23,093 nt of DNA from Priapulus caudatus (taxonomy: Eukaryota; Priapulida; Priapulimorpha; Priapulimorphida; Priapulidae): contig NW_014577971.1 in NCBI RefSeq assembly GCF_000485595.1, forward strand, positions 77,975 through 101,067, read 5' to 3'. Below are positions 9,251 to 19,200 of this stretch, in pieces. The position numbers and the translations under genes were made by a program. Under the pieces are notes generated by a model. The model ran no database searches. It was not told the origin of the DNA and was given only the letters and a program-made list of their open reading frames with translations. Numbering within the stretch: the stretch's first letter is position 1; every line of letters starts with the position of its first letter.

Positions 9251-9717
9251 CATGGGTCGAAATTAGATTTTTATTATGGTATCCATTCGGGATACCAGGT
9301 ATTGAAATCTGGTATCCCCCCCAAAGATCTGGTATCCCATTTTTTGGATAGTAATTCCAACAATGTTGGGTATCCAAAATCTTGAAATATGCAATAATAG
9401 CATTTCAAAATTATTAATATGTAATGTAATTATTATATATAAACATGAAAACAGATTCACAGATATGCACAGACAAGTACACTGCAGACGTATTGTCTAG
9501 ACGCATTGTCTGGTTTGCTTGATACAATGTATACACATCACATTTATGATCAATATAGATCAATAATCGCGCTTGCAAATATGCTCAACAACCTCTATCC
9601 CGATTTTGACGATTTTTTTTTAACTATCCCGTCGGGATACCAAGCATTGAAATCTGGTATTCAACACAAGAATCTACTATCACGCGAATATCGGGATACC
9701 GCTAATTTCGACCCCTG
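9251..9717. mobile_element. hAT-like MITE with 16-bp TIRs and 5-bp TAGAC duplication
   Basis: The left end CATGGGTCGAAATTAG and right end CTAATTTCGACCCCTG are inverted repeats with one mismatch. The element is flanked by TAGAC at 9246-9250 and again at 9718-9722. CAGGGGTC-type ends suit the hAT superfamily; a 5-bp rather than 8-bp duplication suits the hAT5-like group. Subterminal GGGATACC/GGTATCC motifs recur inside. No transposase is encoded, so it is non-autonomous. Confidence 0.82.
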
Positions 9718-10185
9718 TAGACGCTTTCACTGGCATGTGCCAAAACAATTTGTAATGCAAATTGGGCTGCTCAGCTGTCTTTGGACTAGTATAGCATCTG
9801 ACAAACAGTCCATTTTATGTGTTCAAGAAAATTCAGTTTTTTTAAGAACTTAGACATTTATTGTTCAAGGATACCTAGTTGGAAAGAAAAGATTTGGCTA
9901 TCTTTAACACAGGACCTCAAAATCAAGTATAAACTCAAGTAACATTCAACCTTTTCAAGTTGACAAACTTAGGCTGTCTTCCATTGTGTAGTCGGAAAAG
10001 AGAAAAACTTTATCCCAACATCAGACATAATCACTTTAACCCCTTCATTGTGATTGAGCATTGGTATTGGCTAGATGACCCCAAAAAAGCAAATGGGTCA
10101 ACTCCTCCACTTTATTTTTTAATCTTTTTACCTTACTTTATTATTCTTGGTCATTGTAAATTCTTATTTGTAAATTTCTTTTATC

Positions 10186-10218
10186 TTCCGGGGGGGGGGG
10201 GGTGGGGGCCCCCCGGAA
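10186..10218. repeat. G13 homopolymer in a TTCCGGGGGG/CCCCCCGGAA hairpin
   Basis: Ten-base arms at 10186-10195 and 10209-10218 enclose further Gs, giving a run of 13 G plus a run of 5. It can fold as a hairpin or a G-quadruplex, and is a likely place for assembly length errors. Confidence 0.7.
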
Positions 10219-10263
10219 ACTTGCAGTACCACGTATTGTCAAGAGTGACAGATCGACGTAATC

Positions 10264-10288
10264 ATATAGATGTAGATGTAGATGTAGA
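10264..10288 (+). repeat. (TAGATG)n short tandem repeat
   Basis: About four units of a hexamer (ATAGATGTAGATGTAGATGTAGA). Confidence 0.7.
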
Positions 10289-10555
10289 GCGGGTCGCTTC
10301 GATTGTGATGCTTGACATTATGATTGGTTGTTTGTCAGTACAGTATCCGAATGATTACAGATTTAGGATTCAGAACCATTACAGTATAATACACTGGAGT
10401 ATGCTTTGACCTTTAGATTTATTTCTTAGCATAGACGTACCTGCACCATTTTCTCGATTGCAAAATGTAAACAAAACCTCCTGATTCAGTGATTGGTGCC
10501 AGATATGTACAATTTTTGGATCAATCTTTTTTTAATATCAATGACAATAGACAAT

Positions 10556-10584
10556 ACTACTACTAGTACTAGTAGTAGTAGTAA
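10556..10584. repeat. (TAC)n/(TAG)n palindromic microsatellite
   Basis: ACTACTACTAGTACTAGTAG and following TAG units form a self-complementary trinucleotide tract. Confidence 0.75.
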
Positions 10585-10679
10585 ATGATTTATTAGTGCC
10601 GTATCTATGCAAATTTCATTCACGTAAACGATAGCTACATGCATACCTTCGCTTCCTGTGTAATGCTGGTATATAGTGA

Positions 10680-10922
10680 TTATTTGATGAAATTGAAACA
10701 GGAAATATCATGTAGGGGCCTACGATTACAATAATGTAACCAACCAGGAAGGGTTACAACGCCGTCGCTATGGTTTTCTGTGCGGCAGGAAACTTCAGGG
10801 AAGCCCTCAGGCCTCGACGCTGTATTTTCAGACTCTCTGGTTGTCTCTGTCGGGCAACAAGAAGCAATTTTTACGTTGTCGAATTTTGATTTTACGTGTG
10901 TCCAAAATTTACTATGTGCCAT
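10680..10922 (-). CDS. Possible orphan first exon or spurious frame
   Basis: An 80-codon frame opens MAHSKFWTHVKSKFDNVKIA and is GC-richer (about 10740-10920) than the surrounding DNA. Its last third overlaps a GTAACC...TTACATTATTGTA repeat end (10724-10758) of the same family as the hairpin at 762-842, so the native protein, if any, would end by splicing before about 10760. I found no downstream exon. The Kozak context is poor (C at -3). I do not recognise the sequence; it may not be a gene. Confidence 0.18.
   Translation of the reverse strand: MAHSKFWTHVKSKFDNVKIASCCPTETTRESENTASRPEGFPEVSCRTENHSDGVVTLPGWLHYCNRRPLHDISCFNFIK
10724..10758. repeat. Diverged GATTACAATAATGTAACC element
   Basis: GATTACAATAATGTAACC followed by AACCAGGAAGGGTTACA resembles a shortened hairpin of the family at 762-842, with arms GTAACC and GGGTTAC. 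Confidence 0.5.
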
Positions 10923-10984
10923 GTGAACAGCCAGTTATGTCCTCTTTTAGTTCAGTGGCATATCTATATTATCGGAGTGTATAA

Positions 10985-11078
10985 ATATATAGATTATTAT
11001 CTTATATTATATAAATGATACATATACATATAATATACAATAATATTATATATATATATATATATATATTATATAAGA
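10985..11078. repeat. AT-rich microsatellite (TA)n
   Basis: ATATA words leading into an uninterrupted TA run of about 24 bases at 11046-11070. Nothing coding is seen. Confidence 0.8.
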
Positions 11079-11935
11079 TTATTATTGGACAACTCCTGAC
11101 ATTTTTTGCCAGTATTCCCTGCGTGGCATACTATAGGCTCGCACATAACCTGGGCATGTGCACACGCGTTGCATGCGTGGCGTTGCGTGTGGTACTTACA
11201 CAGTTTACGTATAATATTACCTGCTATTTACTTGTGGTATAACACGCGCTTTTTGTACACAACTTCAATTAAAAAACAATCACGGGGTGTGACTTATACG
11301 AGGCTAAGAAATTCTGTTAATGTTACCAAGTTTGTTACCAATTTTTCAATGCCATAAAATATGGGTGAGACTTATATATACATGAATCTATACTTATACC
11401 ACGGAGAAATACAGTACATGTTAAAATCGTAATGAAATTCACAGTTTATGTTTGGCCATGCTGGCAGGCCCATTGTGTGCTCATACCGATTGCAGCGTTT
11501 TTCCTCAATCACAAGGGAAGAGCCGTTTTGCTGTCATTCTCTCATCCAGCCGATGGCCCACCCCCTACATACTTCAGTTAATGAATATGCCCACCGATTA
11601 TAAACAATCGTACCCCCCGCAGTACATAAATCAATGCCGCCCAGCAGGGAGGTACGCGCTGCCGCCTCTGATAAATCTGTATTGGTAACAGGTGGTGTGT
11701 CTCGCCGGCCTGCTTTTTATAGGGCAGACCTCGTTGAAGAATAGCGTTTGGAAGAGGCTGGGCATGTTGGATGCCCGATAGCGCCCTGGCCTTCCGAGCG
11801 CTGTGTGAATGAATATTAAACAACGAGAACGCTGTTTCGGAGTTGTATGTCCGATCGGGCAACTTAGGCAGAGATAACTTGTCCGACATAGACATTCATT
11901 GTCCCGGGCAATCGGACAACCGTTAGGTCGAGGGC

Positions 11936-12433
11936 TGCCCTGAGTGAATCACTCAGGGCAGTTTGCTGGTGCTTTCAGAGACTGAAACTTTCCAAACTGG
12001 GTTTATTCTCAACACGAACCTTTCTCCGCTATCTTGGAATTACTATGAATCACAATACTCTGTAAAAACTACTATAACTTGTTACAAAATTCGAAGTGAC
12101 GACCGGCGTATACATGAGCGCCTTTCTGTTGACCTGTGACGTACTTCGGTTTTTAAGAGCGGATTCACCGACAATCGGAGGGCGCTGGCGTTTGCCGAGT
12201 CGCTATGCCCATTGGGAATGCGTAACGTCACAGGTCAACAGAAATGGGCTCAAAATATCTCCGCTCGTCACTCGAATTTTTGTAACAGGTATATTAGTTT
12301 AATACAGAGTATAGGGATACATAGTAAGTTCCAATATGCCGGAGAAAGCGTTCGTTTGAGAATAACCCAGTTTGGAAGTTCTAGTCTCTGAAAACGCCAC
12401 AGCAAACCGCCCTGATTTGATTCACTCCACAGG
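11936..12433. mobile_element. Foldback MITE, copy A
   Basis: Long imperfect inverted arms (about 11960-12150 and 12220-12410) share CAGAGACT, AACTGGGTTTATTCTCA, ATTCGAAGTGACGA, TTTCTGTTGACCTGTGACG and their complements. The unique centre of about 90 bases (12152-12222) is the only part that gives an orientation. The left border has its own hairpin (CTGCCCTGAGTG/CACTCAGGGCAG). Confidence 0.78.
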
Positions 12434-12490
12434 CACTTGGACACGTTTCAATAATAAAATGATGGTTAATAAATACAACTTGTCAGTAGC

Positions 12491-13317
12491 CTACTACTAG
12501 TACTATAGTACCAGCCAATTAGTCTTAATGTTTGATTTGACCTAATAACTTCACTTCAACACCGTTCAATACACCGCTGCAACACATAGCCCGCACGCCA
12601 TTGTGCATGCACAAATACACAGTAGCGTTAGAGAAGGTAAGAAAGCGTTTTACAGAAATTCCAGAACGCCTCACTTTTGTCGCAGCACTAGACAAGAAAA
12701 ACGTCCAAACGCATGATTTGGCATCTGTGTGTAGCTGAATGATCACTTGTGTTCGAAATATAGTCTTGCAACTTGTACCACATACTTTAGCCAGAATTAT
12801 ATGAGAAATCCTGCTCAAATTTGCGCAAATTTCCCATGAAGCCGATTTGTAAACCGGACAAGTACATGAGCAATGGCGGCTGCATTGCATTCTGGGAGCA
12901 ATTCTACTGCAATTTGCTCCAGAATGCAATGCGCCGCCATTGCCTCATGTACTTGTCCGGTTCACAAATCGGCTTCATGGGAAATTTGCGGCAATTTGAG
13001 CAGGATTTCTCATATAATTCTGGTAAAGATGTGTACCAAGTTGCACAGACGTTATTTCGAACAAGTGATCATTCAGCTACACACAGATGCCAAAATCGCT
13101 GGCGTTTGGACGTTTATTTCTTGTCTAGTGCTGCGACAAAAGTGGAGCGTTCTGGAATTTCTGTGAAAACGCTTTCTTACCTCTCTAACCTACTGTGTAT
13201 TTGTGCTGCACAATGGCGTGCGGGCTAATGGTTGCAGCAGTGGATTGGACGTGTGCAAGTGAAGTTATTAGTGTCAAATCAAACATTAGACTATTGCTGG
13301 TACTGTAGTAGTTTTAG
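12491..13317. repeat. About 820-bp near-perfect palindrome with 400-bp arms
   Basis: The left arm (about 12491-12901) reappears inverted as 12913-13317. Shared segments include GTACCAGC, TTTGATTTGAC, CAGAAATTCCAGAACG, CCGGACAAGTACATGAG and GCATTCTGGGAGCAA. The loop is about 11 bases (12902-12912). The arms differ by scattered substitutions and small indels. Short frames on both strands here are by-products of the symmetry. Confidence 0.85.
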
Positions 13318-13799
13318 GCTTGATACAATAATGTAACCCCAACCCAAGAGGTAGGGTTACAGAAGTCTCCCTATACCTTTTTGCGGATGGAACTGCCGAG
13401 TGAAATCACTGGGCAGGTTTGCTGGTGTATTTTCAGAGACTAGAACTTCCAACTGGGTTTATTCTCAACACAAACCTTTCTCGCTATCTGGGAACTTACT
13501 TTGTATCGCAATACTCTGTATTAAACTATATAACCTTGTTATAAAATTCGAAGTGACGAGCGGCGATATACTGAGCGCCATTTCTGTTGACCTGTGACGT
13601 ACGCATTTCCCAAATGCGCAATAGCGATTCGGCAAACGCAACGCCCTCCGTTGGTCGGTTGAATCCTCGCTCTTCAAACCGAAGTACGTCACAGGTCAAC
13701 AGAAATGGCGGCTCAGTAATTCGCCGCTCGTTCACTGTCGTAATTTTTATAACACGGCTTATATTAGTTTAATACAGAGTAGTTGCCGATACATAAAGT

Positions 13800-14051
13800 C
13801 GTTGTGGCTATATGCCTCCCATCCGCACGGTCTTCGTTTTCGCTAATAATGCCCGGCATTCCTAACCCTAACTGTAACCCTAACCCTAACGCCTCTAACC
13901 CTCTCGAACCCTAAGCCTAAACTAACACCCTAACCCTTGTTTACTTGAGTGAAACACTAAAATTAAAAACTGCTTGCATTTAGGAAAGCGAAGACCCGGT
14001 GCACGGCAGCCGTCAGATATATGCCGCTGCCGGCGATATAGCCACTCTGTC
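13800..14051. mobile_element. Nested 252-bp insertion with AAAGT duplication and CCCTAA-like core
   Basis: AAAGT occurs at 13795-13799 and 14052-14056, while the equivalent site in the other arm of copy B has a single AAAGT (ACAAAGTAAGTTCCC) and copy A is likewise uninterrupted. The inner ends are inverted repeats (GTGGCTATAT ... ATATAGCCAC; GGTCTTCGTTTTCGCTAA with its counterpart near 13980). The middle (13859-13936) is degenerate CCCTAA repeat. Confidence 0.72.
13859..13936 (-). repeat. Degenerate telomere-like CCCTAA tract
   Basis: About ten CCCTAA-like units with variants (CTGTAACCC, CCTCTAACC, CCTAAG), lying inside the nested element rather than at a chromosome end. Confidence 0.8.
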
Positions 14052-14231
14052 AAAGTTAAGTTCCCAGATAGCGGAGAAAGGTTTGTGTGAGAATAACCCA
14101 GTTCTGGGAAGTTTAGTCTCTGAAATACACCAGCAAATCCATGCCGAGTGAGAGTTCACTCGGGATTCTCCGCAAAAAGGTATAGGAGAGACTTTGTAAC
14201 CTACTTGGTTGGTACATGTATTGTATCTATA

Positions 14232-14305
14232 GTGGCTACCTGACAATTTATTACCATCTTTTATTTATTGAAACGGTCCAAGTGCCTGTGAATTCACTCA
14301 GGGGT
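14232..14305 (-). repeat. Inverted partner of 12420-12500
   Basis: The reverse complement (GAATTCACAGGCACTTGG, then GTTTCAATAA and GTCAGGTAGCC) matches 12425-12492. The pair brackets the big palindrome and copy B, so they may be the torn ends of one older element. Confidence 0.65.
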
Positions 14306-14895
14306 TCCCTGAAATTTCCTCCACAAAAAACATAGTGCACTGCGTTGTGCACCCTATGCTGGGTTGGGTTATGTACTCTAGTTTAGGGCACTACTTGTCG
14401 ATCTATGCAGATTTTGTTGACCAACAAGTAATTTTCGTAATTCACGCACGAAAGGTGTAAATTTTATAACATTAATATAGGATGTATAGCAAAGGCCACG
14501 TATAATTCAGTATGTACACATACTCTAGTTTAGAAATATGTGAGAATATATTAATCTATCTTTCTTAAAGTAACAACAATAAACGGTTTTAATAGACTAC
14601 CTAAATGTAACGTTTGACCTTACATTACATACGGCGATACCTCGGCTGATGACATACAGTGGTGCCCCCTATCAGCGATTCAAGTAATCTCTTCTCTTTT
14701 TTCTCTTTAACATTTTCTCTTTTTTTGCTTTCTGTGACATACGATGAGATAACAAAATTAAACTTAGATTATTTACAATTCTTAGTTCAATTCCACTAAT
14801 CATTTAAATATAATTCTTTTAATATCACTCATCATTATTTCCACCAATTAATGTATATAGTACCATGATATATGTATATAACATCATGGTACATT

Positions 14896-14982
14896 GTAGC
14901 TCCAAGAAACGGTATTGCTAGGGTTACAATTATATATATAATTGTATAGACAATCCGTCGCACAGCCTGGTCGGGCTAGGTA
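14896..14982 (+). repeat. Dispersed repeat, copy 2 (AGCTCCAAGAAACGGT family)
   Basis: Matches 651-734 in two blocks in direct orientation; the intervening DNA is different (an AT palindrome here). Confidence 0.6.
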
Positions 14983-15147
14983 CATTGCTAAATTTATATT
15001 ACCAAAAGTGTATAAAAAAAACAGCCGTTTTTACTCACTCCTGCTACTACAACGAGCATGTGTGTGCGCGCGTGCGAGTGAGGGAATGCGCGTGTAGATG
15101 GATAGATATCTCGTTTGTATACGAATAAATATGTTCAAGAGCTAATA

Positions 15148-15323
15148 ATATCAGGAGTCTATCATATAAGGACAATAATATGAGTGATAATAATTATGGT
15201 ACAAGTAGCTTCTGACATATTAAAGATTTTATACATGCTATCAGGAGCTTATAAATGGATATGCTAATCAATAAATGGGATGCTATCCTGAGTGAATAAT
15301 TACATTCACCCCTGATACTATAG
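15148..15323. mobile_element. ATCAGGAGT-family elements (two left ends, one right end)
   Basis: ATATCAGGAGTCTATCATAT (15148-15167) and CTATCAGGAGCTTATA (15238-15253) face TTCACCCCTGATACTATAG (15305-15323). They resemble the arms of the hairpins at 6529 and 17906 but are more diverged. Confidence 0.5.
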
Positions 15324-16169
15324 ATATATTCATGATAGTGTAGATAAGTTTATGTTATTGCTATGCATGCAAGCACTAATTATTATGCATTAAATATTAT
15401 ATATATATTTTTTAATAAAAATTGTAATGGTTATTAATGCCAAAAAAATACATTTGATAAATCAGTTTTAATCAAACTTAATGTATTTATTATTGTTAAC
15501 ACCTGCATGGTCCATTTTCAATACTGCATGACTTCGTCATGTAGGCCTATAAATGGCAACGTCACCGGGAATGAAACTACGAATTCACACGACGAAAGGG
15601 TGCAAAAGGGAACAAAATGGAGCCGGAGGAATAACTTGGAACACTACACAAAAAAGCTAGGATTACGCGAGTATCATATGTGACACATTTGATCCCCACA
15701 CCAGTAATCCCGCTGGTCACATCGACAGCGTAGGCACCGAGTGTATCTCGATATATATTTCACACCAACTTTTGTCATACTACTTATGTGGAGGACAAGT
15801 GAATCTACCTATATTTCATTAATTTGAAATTCAGGTGACTTAAAAGCAAGGAAAATTCAAGCTATAACAATTATTATTACCAATTATACTAGAAAGTGCA
15901 TAATCAGTTCTACAGCATAAAATTAGTTACGTGAAATAATCATGACATGCAAGTGACACACATATTTACGTATCCTCATTGCAATCTACTATAGTATTTA
16001 CATTTAAATTACTTACAGACATGATTGAGTATTTTACAGATATTCTGTAATGACATTTTCTAATGTGATGGGTCATATGGGATTGTGAAGACTACATTTT
16101 ATACTGACACTGATTTGCACTTTCCGGCAATAATTAATCACACATCTGTAATAAAGTTATTTATTTGTC

Positions 16170-16279
16170 CTATTTTAAACTAGCTACAACTTTTTGTGCA
16201 GCTTCAGCAAAATTATCAGCCGGAATGATGTTCAGACCCTTTCCTTTGAGAATCTCCCTGGCCTTGTCAACGTTGTTAC
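16170..16279 (-). CDS. SUCLG2: SUCLG2 terminal coding exon
   Basis: After TTGGCAG|GT it encodes 35 residues, [20 protein letters not shown] and [15 protein letters not shown], then TAG at 16170-16172. An AATAAA on the minus strand (16160-16165) lies only a few bases past the stop, too close to be the obvious sole poly(A) signal. Confidence 0.92.
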
Positions 16280-19200
16280 CTGCCAAGAAATGCCACACAA
16301 TTACTACTCACAAACCAGCAAATAATTTATGGGGCGATATAGATAGTGCATGGTTTTTAGAGCAGAAACAAAACAACAGGCAGAACGATTGACTATGTAA
16401 TCTTCTAGAAAACACTCTGAAAATTACTGACGTGATACGTGATATCTCTGAAGAGTAATAACTATTCATACAACTACTAAATGTTGGGGCTTCTCACCTT
16501 CTAATCGAACAACCATCGGAATCTTCAGGTCCAGATACTTGCACGTATTAGCGATACCATGAGCTATCACAGTGCAGTCGACTATCCCTCCAAATATATT
16601 CACGAGTATCGCTTTGACCTGAAACAATCGTGAGTCTGTCAGTGAGGAGACAAATTGCTGCTAGAGCAAATAATGTGGTTATAGTACAGAGCTACCTGCT
16701 GTATCACGACAGGGCAGGAACACTGGAAATGTCCCCATGAAACGGTGGTCCTGTTTTTAAGCGGCACACATATTTCTAGTCACGCATGCATGCCTGCTTG
16801 TACCTCAGGCAATCGTATGTACACTGCATGCACTGTACAATATGTACAAAACAACACACTTTGGTGTTCCTCTAAAAAACGTTTTGTGAGTTCATTATGT
16901 TCGGAATCCGCCCAAAAGCTGAGAATTATCAGTTCTCTTTGATCGTTGTACATTGTTCACTTAATAATGAAGTTTGTTCTGCGGAAACTGTCCAATTTAA
17001 TAGAGGTCCTGTCTCTTTTATCAATTCAAAATAATGCACATAACGAATGTTTTTTAAAGGTATGTCGTTTAAATGATGCCCCCGTTCATCTGAGATCCGA
17101 TAAAGTAGAGACTACTGTACGATCACCAACGCTATCAACAATGTGTTGCCACCATCACAATTACAGGGATCAGATAGTACCTAACAAGAAATCATTGTAA
17201 GTCTAAAGCTAGTCGTTCATTTTTAACGTGGCATGAACATTCATTGCTGAATCCCCAAAAGCGACCGCCATGAAACCAGACCACATAGTGCTCACCCATA
17301 CGCCCTGTTACAAATGTAAGACGCAGAAATGTTAGAGGGTGAGAGAACCTACGCTCGTATCTGACGTCAGTAGCTTGAACGCATCGTAGACCTGGTCCTC
17401 CTGCACGCTGCCACCACAGTCGAGGAAGTTTGCTGGCTCTCCTCCATACAGCTTGATTATATCCATCGTTGCCATGGCAAGGCCGGCACCATTTACTGGA
17501 AGCAGGCAGCAGCAATGACCGACTCAAGTCATGCCTAGTGAAATTTCTTTTTAAAGTTCGTTTTTTTTTTCAACGGCTTATTCTACAGATGTGACCTACA
17601 AATATGTATGAAGAATCGCAACCAATTTCACACACATACCGACCAACCCACCCCACCTAAAACAACCAACCAGGATACTCCCAACACTCAAGAGTCGATG
17701 AAGAGAAAGTTCTCAGATGTCTAACATTACGCCAATTACAGCTGAAAGCATCTTTAACATGTCATCGGCATGTCAAAATTTGGGTTCGCCTCTGCCAATT
17801 ATCTCTAATCCATAGGAAATTTTAACATGCTGACTGCGTTTGACACCGCATGAATGGAGGGTTGTGCTCCAGCGTACTAATCCCAGGAACATCATAAACA
17901 GTTATATCAGGAGTCTATCAATTGATCTATTGATAGACTCCTGATTATACGACTACAATAAGTCTAATATGTCGTAACTTTTGCATGAAACTCAACTTCA
18001 ATCGTAAAGACAATTTAGACTTACAAAGTCGTAACTACTTCTAATGTTTCTGGCAATAGTGCCCCGGGGCCGCATCATCGTGGGTGGAATGAGAGGCATG
18101 GTGCCCCTGGTGCGCGGGCTGCAAAGCTCCAGCGCACGCATCTCGCACCCACCGAGGCAGCCGATGTTGCCATCGAGACCGATATAGTTCAGGCTGCTCT
18201 TCGCCGCCTCGACCTCACGAGGATCGGCCTCGGCCGTGTCGCCCTGCTCAAAGATGCTCTGCTGTCGGAATTCGGCGTTGTCGTCGAAGGCGATCTTCGC
18301 GTCGAAGCAGACGACTGTGGGTAGCCATGACAACGTAACCATTAATAAAAAACTCAGGCATGCGCTTAACATCCACACACGCATGCGCACAAACACGCAC
18401 GCACGCACACACACACACACGCACACGCGCACGTGCCCATGCACAAACGCACGCGCACGTGCCCATGCACAAACGCACGCGCACGCGCACAAACACGCAT
18501 GCACGTACATGTATGAACTCACCAGGGATCATATCCCAAGGCAAAACCCTTTTCCTTGAAAATTTCACAACGTTGCTATTAATTGCATATGGCAACTAAA
18601 TGATATAAGTAACTAACCTAACTAATTAGACAATAATATTGGAATAAAATAATACGACGAATAACCTGAATACGTGACATTGCATCGGGACAAGTGTAAA
18701 AGTTACCTCTTCCATCTGTGGTCTCGCCAAACGGGTTTATCTCGATCTGTGTCGCGTCGACGTGCATGAACATGTTGTAGAGGTTGATGATCTGATGAGC
18801 AGCCTGCATGTGTATTTTCTCCTCTGTGAAGCCCAGCTTTGTTGCCATGTCGTTCGCCTGCTTTGTCGTTATGCCCGTAAACACGTCGATGGGTTCCTAC
18901 AAGAGCGCTGCGCACGTTCAACAATTGTTTGCGCCGCGTATATCTACGTGAAACGCTAACATGTGACTACCTACGAGAACAACTTATGAATACGTTCATC
19001 ACTGTTATTACCTCCGCCAAGGAGGTTATGTTCTTGCCCCTGTTCGTTTGTGTTTGTGTGTTTGTTGTTTGTCTGTCAACAGGATATCTCAAAAAGTTAC
19101 AGGCGGATTTTAATGAAATTTTTGGACGGGTTGTCTTGGGCCAAGAACCAATCGATTAGATATTGGTGGTGATCCGGATCCACATCTGGATCCAGGAATT

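Larger units (their letters stand above)
13322..14227. mobile_element. Foldback MITE, copy B, with mariner-like outer ends
   Basis: The outer ends GATACAATAATGTAACCC and TTGTATC are those of the hairpin family at 762-842. Inside, the arms match copy A (CAGAGACTAGAACTTCC, TTCTGTTGACCTGTGACGTA and complements), but the unique centre (about 13600-13680) is inverted relative to copy A. Because the arms are self-complementary, this means only that the copy is inserted in the opposite orientation. The right arm is split by the nested insertion at 13800-14051. Confidence 0.78.
14306..16169. other. AT-rich intergenic DNA downstream of SUCLG2
   Basis: No exon is recognised. It holds a small palindrome (GTACCATGATATAT ... 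ATCATGGTAC, about 14861-14893), the repeat at 14896-14982 and ATCAGGAGT-type ends at 15148-15323. The SUCLG2 3' UTR must lie at its right end. Confidence 0.5.

Noticed and set aside
12525-13228. Several 97-135-codon frames within 12.5-13.2 kb as genes
   Set aside because: They occur in mirror-image pairs created by the palindrome, share the same peptides in inverted order, and have no recognised domain or splice context.
13465-13772. Overlapping frames with GDVRISQMRNS-like peptides as a small protein family
   Set aside because: They fall within the inverted arms of foldback MITE B and recur in copy A only through DNA similarity; no start or length is conserved.
18248-18595. Cys/Val/Arg-rich and Thr/His-rich frames on both strands at the CA repeat
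   Set aside because: They are translations of the alternating ACGCAC/ACAC tract in all registers; none has splice support.
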